Assembly (NCBI GenBank): GCA_946482165.1
Contig: CAMLQS010000007.1
Coordinates: 1-38,038 of the forward strand
Reading direction: 5' to 3'
From: an uncultured Verrucomicrobiota bacterium
Lineage (GTDB): Bacteria; Verrucomicrobiota; Verrucomicrobiae; Opitutales; Opitutaceae
DNA: 38,038 nucleotides
Made by a program: the position numbers and the translations under genes. Below, in pieces: positions 16,398-24,105 of the stretch. The notes under the pieces were generated by a model. That model was not told the DNA's origin, did no database searches, and saw nothing but the letters and a program-made list of their open reading frames with translations. The stretch's first letter is position 1, and each line of letters opens with the position of its first letter.

Positions 16398-18959
16398 TCA
16401 GCGCGGACGCACCACCAATCGCTGACGTCGCGAGACCGCAAGCCAGCGGCGGGCGAACGCGGCGACCGCCTTCTTGTCCACCGCCGCCAGGCGAGCATCG
16501 GTCTCCTCCAAACGTTCCAACGGCAACCCGAGCAAGGTTCGCACCGCCGCCTCCCCGGCCCGCGCCGCGTTGGTTTGCAGGCGCATGCGACGCGAGGCCT
16601 GCAGGCGAGTGATCGCGCGCGCGAGTTCCTCCGGCTCGATTTCGCCGGCCGCGATCCGCTTCAACTCCGCATCGAACTCCGCCAGCACCTCGGTCTCTTT
16701 GCCCGGCTGCGTGCCGGCGTAGAGGTAAAACATGCCGTCTTCGACGCCGACGACGCGGCTCGCGCTGACAAAATACGCCAGGCCTTTCTCCTCGCGCACC
16801 CGCTCGAAAAGCCGCGCCGCCATGCCGCTCAGAATCTCGTGCAACACGGTCGCGGCCGTGTCGTCCGCATCGAGCGCCCCCGGCCCGGGAAACGCGTCGA
16901 ACACCAACGCCTGCTGGCACTCGCGCACGTGAGCGTGATCCTCCGCGGGGGCGGGCGCATGACGCGACGGACGGCTCGGCGACGAACCGCGCGGAAGCTT
17001 CGCAAGCCAGCGCGAGAGCGCCGGCACGAGGGTCTTCTCGTCAAAATCGCCCGCCACCGCGACCACCGTGTTCGCGCCCACGGCGAGTTTCTTCCAGAGC
17101 GCGCGCAGGTCGGCGGGTTTCAACGCTTTCAAACCCTCGGGCTTCCCGTGCGCGTCGAGCGCAAGCGGATGGGAACCGAAATACTTCTCGCGCGCGAGGC
17201 GATGGCCCGCGCTCACCACGTCGTCCTCGTCCTGCTGCAAGTGCGCGAGCTCCGCGTCGCGCTCGACCTCGAAGGTTCGGGTCGCGAAAGCCGGCGCCAG
17301 CACGGCGTCGCGCAAGAGCCCGTTCGCCAGCGCGGCATCGCCCGACAGCACCTCGACGGCCAGGCCGACGGTATTGTTTCCGGAAAGCGGCGACAGACTT
17401 CCGCCGACCGCTTCGATCGCGGCGGCGACCTGCTCGGCGTCGCGTTTGCCGGCGTCCTTGGTGAGCATGGTCGCGAGCAACGCGGTCGCGCCGCGTTTGC
17501 CCGCCGGCTCATGCAGGGGACCGCCTTCGCAGACCAGGTGGAGATGCAGATTCGGCTGACACTCGTCGCGGCGCAGGAGGAGACGGACGCCGTTGGGCAG
17601 CGTGCGCAGGGTCCAATCCACGGGCGGTTTCGCCCTGGCGGTTTTCTCGGCCCGCCCGGTTTCGTTTTTCGCGGCGGGATCGAGCGACACCACGTTCTCG
17701 CGCGAGGCGCAAAGATGATCCCGCAGCACGCGCTTCAAATCGGCGGGCGTGGCGGCGGCCGCGCGCGCGAACCAGGCGCGGCTGAAATCCAAATCGCCCG
17801 CGACCACCTCGGCGGAGCCGAGCCGCGAGGCGCGGCGCGACACGGTTTTGCGTCCGCCAATCTCTCCGACCACGAGCTGGCGCATGGCTCGCTTCAGCTC
17901 CGCGGGTTTGAAGCCGGCTGTCGCGAGGCGCGCGAGCTCGCGGCGGACGGCGCGCTCGGCGGCCTCTCGCTTGTCCGGATCCGCCGAGAAGAAAATCGCA
18001 AAGAGCCCCGCCTCGCCGGGAGACCAGTGGTGCGCGTCGATGCTGTGAACGAGCCGCTGCTTCTCGCGCAACGAGCTCCAGAGCGGAGAGCTGTCGCCGT
18101 AGCCGATCACCACCGCAAGAAGGTCGAGCAGCGGCGCGTCCGGATGCGTGAGCGAGACGCTCGGCCAGGCGATCGCGCCGCGCGAGAGCTCCACTTCGGC
18201 GGTCTCGCGCGTCAGTCGCGGGGCAAGCTGCGCCGCTTCGGAGGGCTGATAAACCGGGGCGAGCCGGCGGCGCGGCGCGGAGCCGAAGTGCTTTTCCGCC
18301 GCGGCGCGCGCGGCCTCGGCGGAAATGTCGCCGGCGATGACGACGACGAGGTTGTTCGGCGCGTATCGCTCCCGGTAATACGCCATCAACTCGTCGCGCG
18401 TGACCGCGGAGAATACGTCGCGATGACCGATCACCGGCTCGCGCAGCGGATGCGACTTGAAGACGGTGCGGGCGAGCGCGTCCCAGTGGCGGCGGTCGTG
18501 GTCGTCGTCCCCCATCGCGATTTCGCGCAGGATCACGTCGCGCTCGCGGGCCACCTCGTCGGCGGGCAGCGTGCTGCGCAGGACCATGTCGGCGAGCAGA
18601 TCGACCGCGACCTCGAGGTGGGGCGCGGGCAGGTCGATGTAGTATACGGTGCGGTCGTAGGTCGTGTAGGCGTTGATCTGGCCGCCATGAGCCTGGACCG
18701 TGGCGGAAATTTCGCGACCCACGCGCTTCTCGGTGCCCTTGAAGAGCAAGTGCTCAAGGTAGTGGGAGAGGCCCGCGCCCAGCAACGCGCCTTCGTGCTG
18801 GCTGCCCGTTCTTACCCAAACTTGGACCGAAACGACCGGAGCGGCGTCATCGGGCTGCACGAGGAGCACGACGCCGTTTGGCAACTCCGTGCGGTGCACC
18901 GGTTGAGACCAAAGGCGTTCGAGCAGGCGACGGTCGGCGGGGGCGAGCAAAGAGGGCAT
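16398..18959 (-). CDS. two-domain M16 (insulinase/pitrilysin) family zinc metallopeptidase
   Basis: This protein of about 853 residues contains two M16 units. The first has the inverted zinc motif HYLEH in GAGLSHYLEHLLFKGTEKR, and a downstream glutamate (VARERDVILREIAMGDDD) as third ligand, so it should be active. The second (from about residue 455, RTLPNGVRLLLRRDE) lacks HxxEH (GATALLATML there), as usual for the non-catalytic half that helps close the chamber. No signal peptide is visible from Met 18959; the in-frame stretch upstream to 19064 is Cys-rich and not family-like. The EF-hand gene follows 42 nt downstream. Confidence 0.93.
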   Translation of the reverse strand: MPSLLAPADRRLLERLWSQPVHRTELPNGVVLLVQPDDAAPVVSVQVWVRTGSQHEGALLGAGLSHYLEHLLFKGTEKRVGREISATVQAHGGQINAYTTYDRTVYYIDLPAPHLEVAVDLLADMVLRSTLPADEVARERDVILREIAMGDDDHDRRHWDALARTVFKSHPLREPVIGHRDVFSAVTRDELMAYYRERYAPNNLVVVIAGDISAEAARAAAEKHFGSAPRRRLAPVYQPSEAAQLAPRLTRETAEVELSRGAIAWPSVSLTHPDAPLLDLLAVVIGYGDSSPLWSSLREKQRLVHSIDAHHWSPGEAGLFAIFFSADPDKREAAERAVRRELARLATAGFKPAELKRAMRQLVVGEIGGRKTVSRRASRLGSAEVVAGDLDFSRAWFARAAAATPADLKRVLRDHLCASRENVVSLDPAAKNETGRAEKTARAKPPVDWTLRTLPNGVRLLLRRDECQPNLHLHLVCEGGPLHEPAGKRGATALLATMLTKDAGKRDAEQVAAAIEAVGGSLSPLSGNNTVGLAVEVLSGDAALANGLLRDAVLAPAFATRTFEVERDAELAHLQQDEDDVVSAGHRLAREKYFGSHPLALDAHGKPEGLKALKPADLRALWKKLAVGANTVVAVAGDFDEKTLVPALSRWLAKLPRGSSPSRPSRHAPAPAEDHAHVRECQQALVFDAFPGPGALDADDTAATVLHEILSGMAARLFERVREEKGLAYFVSASRVVGVEDGMFYLYAGTQPGKETEVLAEFDAELKRIAAGEIEPEELARAITRLQASRRMRLQTNAARAGEAAVRTLLGLPLERLEETDARLAAVDKKAVAAFARRWLAVSRRQRLVVRPR

Positions 18960-19129
18960 CGCGAGCACCGTGCGAGGCGTAACAAGAATGACAAACGGCG
19001 AATGCGAGCGGGCAAAACTCGCGCAGACAGTTTTCAGAGGATTTGCGATAAAGCATCCGCACAATCCAACCGCCCTCCACCGCCCCTCACATCATGTCAC
19101 GCCAACGCCCCCACCAACCTACCGCAGCC

Positions 19130-19561
19130 TCAGTCGGCTTCGGCAAAACTGGGCAAAGGCAGACGGCGAGCTTGGGGACGAAAAGGCCGCTCGAAAGCCT
19201 CCTCGAAGTCGTAAATCTCCGCGAAGTCTTCCCTGCGGTCGGACTCGGTTTTGCTGAAGATATTGTAGTCGATGAGATTGTAAACGATGTCCCCGAAGTG
19301 GATCGTCTCCCGCACGCCCCAGGCGTTGAGCACGGTTTTGGCCAAAGGGCCGAATTGCTCGAGCGCGTATTCGCGCAGTCCTTCGGCAAGCTCCCGACCG
19401 GTGACGTGCTTCGAAATCCGAGCACGGGCGGAGTCGCGTTTCTTCAGCTCCTTCACCGCATGTTCGAGCCCGTCGCGCACGAACGTGTAAGCCAGCCGGT
19501 CGAACCGGGGGTCCTCTTTGCGGATGAGGGAGATGATCTCGTTCACGTCGAGTTCGGGCAT
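19130..19561 (-). CDS. Minf_1886 family protein (uncharacterised)
   Basis: This protein of about 143 residues has no known function. I recognise the pattern of the Minf_1886 family found in Verrucomicrobiota and relatives: RKEDPRFDRLAYTFVRDGLEHAV, then ISKHVTGRELAEGLREYALEQFG, VLNAWGVRETIHFGDIVYNLI, and an acidic segment DFAEIYDFEEAF. It appears cytoplasmic and helical. I chose Met 19561 because family members start close to the DPRF motif; Met 19630 would add 23 residues. It is divergent from the Fur-family gene, and the space between carries a palindrome. Confidence 0.82.
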   Translation of the reverse strand: MPELDVNEIISLIRKEDPRFDRLAYTFVRDGLEHAVKELKKRDSARARISKHVTGRELAEGLREYALEQFGPLAKTVLNAWGVRETIHFGDIVYNLIDYNIFSKTESDRREDFAEIYDFEEAFERPFRPQARRLPLPSFAEAD

Positions 19562-19654
19562 CTGCTCGCAAAAGAAGACATGCGCGCCCCGTGCGCAATC
19601 CCTCGCTGCCAAAGTCTCCTCCCGGGGCATTTCTCCCGTAATACTACCCAGCAA

Positions 19655-19669
19655 TGTAAACCTTTTACA
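19655..19669. promoter_or_regulatory. candidate operator palindrome between Minf_1886 and fur-like genes
   Basis: A perfect inverted repeat TGTAAA-N3-TTTACA lies 60 nt before the Fur-family ATG. A second weaker repeat, ACAGT-N12-ACTGT (19667-19688), overlaps it. This is a plausible autoregulatory site; the sequence is not a standard Fur box. Confidence 0.5.
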
Positions 19670-19728
19670 GTTTGTGTTCCCATACTGTGACAACAGCTTC
19701 GACAAGCCCCTTTTCCTGACAAGCCACC

Positions 19729-20268
19729 ATGATTGCCTCCACTCAAACAAACCATCCGCTGGCCGCCGGCGGCGAATCTCTCGACCCGCACTCCCGGGTT
19801 GAGACCGCTTGCGCGAGACTGCGCGAAGCAGGCCTCCGGATCACGCAGCCGCGAATCGCCATCCTTGGCGTGCTCATCGCGCGCGGGCAGCCGATGAGCA
19901 TCGAGCAAATCCATGGCGAGCTCCGCAACCGCTCTTGCGACCTCGTCACCGTTTACCGCTGCCTCGCGGCCTTCGAGGAAATCGGTCTGGTTCGCCGCTC
20001 CTTTTTCCACAACGGCACCAGCCTTTACCAGCTGAGCGACCGCAAGGAGGCCGCCTATCACATCGTCTCCAAGGACAGCACCGAGATCCGCTCCCTCGAC
20101 GTTGAGACCAGCGCTCGTCTTGCCGTGGTGATCAAGCAGGTCGAGGAGCAGCTCAAGGCCGAGGGCTACACCGAGGTGAGCCATATCCTCGAGTTCTTCG
20201 CCAAGGCCCCCGGAGTCCCCGCCTCCCGCGCCAGCCAAGGCCAAGTAAAGGTCCACGCCGCCTCATAA
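19729..20268 (+). CDS. Fur-family regulator with degenerate metal sites
   Basis: The protein is 179 residues. The N-terminal winged helix is Fur-like (LREAGLRITQPRIAILGVL, then SIEQIHGEL, DLVTVYRCLAAFEEIGLVRR). In the dimerisation part the usual His-rich HHDH..C..CG segment is replaced by AYHIVSKDSTEIRSLD, so the CxxC zinc pairs and most regulatory ligands are missing. The first about 20 residues are an extra tail. It may sense something other than iron or zinc, or act constitutively. The palindrome at 19655 is a likely self-binding site. A terminator follows at 20303. Confidence 0.88.
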   Translation: MIASTQTNHPLAAGGESLDPHSRVETACARLREAGLRITQPRIAILGVLIARGQPMSIEQIHGELRNRSCDLVTVYRCLAAFEEIGLVRRSFFHNGTSLYQLSDRKEAAYHIVSKDSTEIRSLDVETSARLAVVIKQVEEQLKAEGYTEVSHILEFFAKAPGVPASRASQGQVKVHAAS

Positions 20269-20302
20269 CGGCGCGACCCGCGGCCATCCCCGTTTCGCTT
20301 TC

Positions 20303-20334
20303 GCCGCCCCGGCCCCGTGCCCGGGCGGCTTTTT
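20303..20334 (+). terminator. intrinsic terminator after the fur-like gene
   Basis: A 7-bp GC stem (20303-20309 with 20323-20329) is followed by five T (20330-20334), 34 nt after the stop codon. Confidence 0.7.
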
Positions 20335-20416
20335 CATGTCCGCACCCGGCGCGGACCGCTCCGCTCAGCCGACGTCGTGCGGTTGGGCGGCGGAGCAGCG
20401 GGGTGAAAGCAGGCTC

Positions 20417-20583
20417 AGCCTCGAAACGGTAGTCGGGCGGCGGAGTATCGCGCAAGATGTTGAGTCGAATGGCGCTCGCGGAATCCCGACGTGCACCCGG
20501 CGGGTGCATGGAGCGGGTGACGCGGGCGGCAGGCGGCCAACAGCTTGTGCGAGACGACCCGATCCGACTGCCGTTTCGAGGCT
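20417..20583. repeat. inverted-repeat element between fur-like and sod genes
   Basis: Arms 20417-20436 and 20564-20583 are reverse complements at 19 of 20 positions, separated by 127 nt. Inside is a 7-bp hairpin (20492-20498 with 20502-20508). GGGCGGCGGAG occurs twice near the left arm. The 314-nt space 20269-20582 holds no gene I can support; it contains the fur terminator and this element, whose right arm reaches the stop codon of the sod gene. Confidence 0.75.
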
Positions 20584-21350
20584 CAGGCGGCCCTTGCGAA
20601 AATCGCCTCGGCCGCGTCCCAGTTCAGCACCTTCCAGAAGGCCTGCACGTAGTCCGCGCGCTTGTTCTGGTAAGCGAGGTAGTAGGCATGTTCCCACACA
20701 TCCAGGCCGATGATCGGCTCGGCCCCCTGCAGCAGCGGGGAATCTTGGTTGGCGGTGGAGATCACCTTCAGCGTCCCCTCCTGCAACACGAGCCAGGCCC
20801 ATCCGCTTCCGAAGCGCGTCGTGGCGGCCTGCGCGAATTCCTTTTTGAAATCGGCCATGGAGCCGAACTGCTTCGTGATCGCGGCTTGAAGCGGCCCGGC
20901 GCGATACTCGGCCGGAGCCGCGAGGATCGTCCAAAAAAAGCTGTGGTTAAGATGCCCGCCAAGCTGGTTGCGCAACGTCGTGCGAAGCGGCTCGTCGAAG
21001 GCGTCCAAACGCGCCAGCAACTGTTCGCCCGAGAGCTCCCGCAAATCGGGCCGGGCCTCGAGCGCCTTGTTCGCCGCGTTGATGTAGGCCTGATGGTGCT
21101 TCGTGTGATGAATCTCCATCGTTCGCGCATCGATGTGCGGGGCGAGCGCATCGTAGGCATAGGGCAAGGCGGGCAGGGTGAAGGGCTGGGCGCCCGCGCC
21201 GGCCTCGGGCCGCGCCGCGGGTGCGGGGGTCGACGCCGGGGCCGACGGCTGAGCGAACAACGGAGTTCTCCCCAGACCGAGCAAGGCCGCGCCGAAGCCC
21301 AGGCGTTTGAGGACAACACGGCGGGTGACGCGGGAATCAGGGGGTTGCAT
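20583..21350 (-). CDS. superoxide dismutase, Mn type, with a twin-arginine signal
   Basis: The enzyme dismutates superoxide to oxygen and peroxide. The protein is 255 residues. The N-terminus has TRRVVLKRLG followed by a hydrophobic stretch and Phe-Ala-Gln, a Tat-type signal, so it should be exported folded with its metal. Metal ligands are His in IHHTKHHQ, His in GGHLNHSFFW, and Asp and His in LDVWEHAYYL. GGH and NQDSP are typical of the Mn rather than the Fe class. I chose Met 21350; an earlier in-frame codon exists at 21386. It follows the response regulator on the same strand with a 60-nt gap, so it is probably the last gene of that operon. Confidence 0.93.
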   Translation of the reverse strand: MQPPDSRVTRRVVLKRLGFGAALLGLGRTPLFAQPSAPASTPAPAARPEAGAGAQPFTLPALPYAYDALAPHIDARTMEIHHTKHHQAYINAANKALEARPDLRELSGEQLLARLDAFDEPLRTTLRNQLGGHLNHSFFWTILAAPAEYRAGPLQAAITKQFGSMADFKKEFAQAATTRFGSGWAWLVLQEGTLKVISTANQDSPLLQGAEPIIGLDVWEHAYYLAYQNKRADYVQAFWKVLNWDAAEAIFARAA

Positions 21351-21410
21351 GGCTTGCGAGAAAACGAAGCGCGCCGCCGGGCGCAAACGCCGGGAGCGAG
21401 TTTGCGCTAT

Positions 21411-22169
21411 TTACGGGCCTTTTCCGGTCGTCGCACCCGGCCCGCCGCCCGGCTCGGCGGACACGAAACGATAGCCCACTCCGTGAACGGTCAGAATCGC
21501 GCCCGGCGTCTCGGGATCGAGTTCCACCTTCTTGCGAAGCTGGGCCACATGCTGATCCAGCGTGCGCGTCGTGCCGGAGTAACCGAGCCCCCACACGGCG
21601 TTGAGCAACTGGTCGCGCGTCAGCGTCTCGCCGGCATGTGCGGCGAACACCTCCGCAAGCTTGAGCTCGCGCGCGGTCAACGCCTCCGCGGCCCGCCCGG
21701 GCAAACGAACGCAAAAGGCCCGTCGATCGATCTCCGCCGCCCCGAACCGGAAGAGCGGAGGCAGCTCCGCGCCCGCATGCGCGGCGGCGGCCGCGGACGA
21801 GGCCCGGCCGCGCCGAAGCAAGGCCTCGACGCGCGCCAGCAGCTCGCGCACGCCGAAAGGCTTCACGACGTAGTCGTCGGCGCCGAGCTTCAGTCCCACG
21901 ACCTTGTCGATCTCCTCTCCCTTCGCGGTGAGAAAAAGCACCGGAACCGCCGCGCCGGCCGCGCGGAGCTCGCGACACACGTCGTAGCCGCTGGCCTTTG
22001 GCATCATCACATCGAGAATGACAAGATCGTATCTCGACTGCGGATACAGCTTGAGCGCCTGCGCCCCGTCCGCGGCGGCGACGACGTCGTAGTTTTCGCT
22101 TTCCAGGGTGGCGACAAGCCCGAGACGGATGTTGGCGTCGTCCTCGGCGATCAGGATGCGGGCTTTCAT
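21411..22169 (-). CDS. OmpR/PhoB-family response regulator
   Basis: This 252-residue protein has a receiver domain with the acidic pair (AEDD, residues 8-11), phosphoacceptor Asp53 (VILDVMMP), Thr81 and Lys103 (DDYVVKPFG). The C-terminal winged helix shows LTARELKLAEVF, RDQLLNAVWG and RTLDQHVAQLRKKVE, and ends in GVGYRF. It overlaps the sensor kinase stop by ATGA, indicating translational coupling and a cognate pair. The four 11-nt direct repeats upstream of the operon (27736-27774) are its likely binding site (inferred). Confidence 0.95.
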   Translation of the reverse strand: MKARILIAEDDANIRLGLVATLESENYDVVAAADGAQALKLYPQSRYDLVILDVMMPKASGYDVCRELRAAGAAVPVLFLTAKGEEIDKVVGLKLGADDYVVKPFGVRELLARVEALLRRGRASSAAAAAHAGAELPPLFRFGAAEIDRRAFCVRLPGRAAEALTARELKLAEVFAAHAGETLTRDQLLNAVWGLGYSGTTRTLDQHVAQLRKKVELDPETPGAILTVHGVGYRFVSAEPGGGPGATTGKGP

Positions 22170-24103
22170 AGGGAAGAAGAAGTGAGCGGCAGCGTCAGCA
22201 CGAACGAGGCGCCGCCTTCGGGCGCCGCCTCGCAATGGAGATCGCCCCCCAGTCCGCGCGCGAGTTGACGGGCTATGCTCAAACCGAGGCCCGCGCCGGC
22301 CTTTTCCGCGGTAAGGCGCTCGTCGACGCGATGAAATTTATCGAAGATCCGCTCCCGCTGCCCGTCCGGGACACCCGGCCCCCGGTCGGCCACGATCAGG
22401 CGCGCGGCTCCGCCGGCAAGCGTTCCCTCGGCGGAAAGCCGCAACACGACTTCACCGCCCTCCGCCGCGTATTTGCACGCGTTGTCCAGCAGGTTGAGCA
22501 CGATCTGCTCGACGGCGTCGCGGTCGGTCGTGCCGCGCAACGAGGCGGGGGCCTCCATGCGCAAGGCCAGGCCCGCCGCCGCAAGTCGCGGGCCATGCAC
22601 CTCGACGAGCCGGCGCAGCTCCGCCGCGAGGTCGAGCGGCGACGAGGCGTATTTCTTCTTTCCCTGCTCCAGGCGGCTGAAATCCAGGACGTTGGCGACG
22701 AGCCGCCCAAGCCGCTGCGTCTCCTGACCGATGGTCGCAAGGTAGTCGGCGCGCTTCGCCTCGTCGCGCACCCGGCCCTCGGCGAGCAGCTCGGCGTAGA
22801 GCCGGATGGTGGTCAGAGGCGTTTTCAACTCGTGCGAGACGTTGGCGACGAAGGAGGTTTTTTGCGCCGCCTCGAGCTCGCTCAGCCGCGCCTGACGCAC
22901 AAGCAGGCCCCCCGCGGCGAGAATCGCGAGCACGAGCATGCCCACCAACGCCGCGCCGAGGGCGAAGACGAGCCCCCCGGTCGCCACGGTTTCTTCGGCC
23001 GTGTCCGCATAGGCCACGACCGTCCACCCCGGCAGCGCAGCGGCCGCGAGCGGCACCTCGATTATCGTCTGCAATCCCGCCGGGCCCACGAGGTGCAAAA
23101 CTTTCCCCGCCGCGTCGCGCAGCGCATAGGCCTCGCCCCGCTCGGGCACGGCGGGAAAGACCTCCCCGAGCCGCGCCTTGATCGCTTCGAATCTCAACTC
23201 CATCCCGATGACGGTGCGATCCCCCAGCTCGCGCCAGCCAAACAAATGGGGCCCCGCCCCATCCTTCCAAGGTGTCCAACCCGAACGGGTAAGCGGCTCG
23301 GGCGCGGGCGACTCGCGCGCCACGGATGCCTGCCCCGCACCGAGACGGCGCTGCGTGGTGAAGTCGTCCGGCTTCACCGCGAAATCCCGGACGCGCCACG
23401 AGGACTGCGCCAGCATGTCCGACTCCATTTTTTGCGCCCCGTCGTCGCCGACTGGTCCGTCGAGCGTGGATCCCGACGAAGCCGCATAAACCGCCCCCGA
23501 ATCGGCCTGCGCCGCCGCGGCGGGTGCGGATGGGGACGCCAATTGTGAACCGCCCTTCAACTTCGCGACCTCCTGGATCTCCTGCCGCGCGCGCTGATAC
23601 TGCTGAGCGTTGATGCTGTTCCGTATCGAGTAGGCCTGCTCTTCGTTAAACGAATCTTGCATCACGACCTGAGCGTTGGCCGCGCGAGGCGCGGCCGCGG
23701 GCGAGTCCGCCCACGGCACGCTCGAGCCCAGCCACGAACGCAGGGGCTCGCTGGTGGCGCCCCAGACGACCCGCCCCTCGGCGGTGGCGCGGAAGACGTC
23801 GCGCACGAGCGGATTGGTCGCCTGCCAGTCGGTGAGAAAGGTCCGCGGCTCGGCCTCGGGCGCCTCGAGCAAGGTCGCCATGAGCGCCGCCTGCACGTCC
23901 CCGACGAGCAGGTCGATGTTCTCCGAAATGGTCAGCGCACGCGACTCGACCGCGGCCCGGCGCGAGTCTCTCGCGGCCTGCTCCCGCTCCGCCAAGCGCG
24001 AGCGCTCGCGCGCCAGCAACCCGAGCGCCAGCCCTCCCACCGCCACCGCGGGCAGGAAGAGCAGCAGGCCATAAAGCCAGAGACGTCGGGCGACGACGGT
24101 CAT
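22166..24103 (-). CDS. membrane sensor histidine kinase
   Basis: The protein is about 645 residues. A first membrane helix (about 8-30) and a second (about 376-402) enclose a sensor region of about 340 residues that contains a low-complexity Ala/Ser stretch. The kinase core has the H-box SFVANVSHELKTPLT (His about 424), N-box LLNLLDNACKYA, G1 IVADRGPGVP, F-box FDKFHRVD and G2 GAGLGLSIARQL. Met 24103 is preceded by GGAAG, one of the few clear Shine-Dalgarno sequences in this window, and lies 2 nt after the DUF4139 stop. It overlaps the response regulator start. Confidence 0.94.
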   Translation of the reverse strand: MTVVARRLWLYGLLLFLPAVAVGGLALGLLARERSRLAEREQAARDSRRAAVESRALTISENIDLLVGDVQAALMATLLEAPEAEPRTFLTDWQATNPLVRDVFRATAEGRVVWGATSEPLRSWLGSSVPWADSPAAAPRAANAQVVMQDSFNEEQAYSIRNSINAQQYQRARQEIQEVAKLKGGSQLASPSAPAAAAQADSGAVYAASSGSTLDGPVGDDGAQKMESDMLAQSSWRVRDFAVKPDDFTTQRRLGAGQASVARESPAPEPLTRSGWTPWKDGAGPHLFGWRELGDRTVIGMELRFEAIKARLGEVFPAVPERGEAYALRDAAGKVLHLVGPAGLQTIIEVPLAAAALPGWTVVAYADTAEETVATGGLVFALGAALVGMLVLAILAAGGLLVRQARLSELEAAQKTSFVANVSHELKTPLTTIRLYAELLAEGRVRDEAKRADYLATIGQETQRLGRLVANVLDFSRLEQGKKKYASSPLDLAAELRRLVEVHGPRLAAAGLALRMEAPASLRGTTDRDAVEQIVLNLLDNACKYAAEGGEVVLRLSAEGTLAGGAARLIVADRGPGVPDGQRERIFDKFHRVDERLTAEKAGAGLGLSIARQLARGLGGDLHCEAAPEGGASFVLTLPLTSSSL

Positions 24104-24105
24104 CG

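Noticed and set aside
16575..19214. 879-residue + strand frame opposite the M16 peptidase
   Set aside because: It mirrors the peptidase codons and has no recognisable domain; high GC creates such long antisense frames.
20457..22268. 603-residue + strand frame opposite sod and the response regulator
   Set aside because: It lies antisense to two strongly supported genes and has shadow composition.
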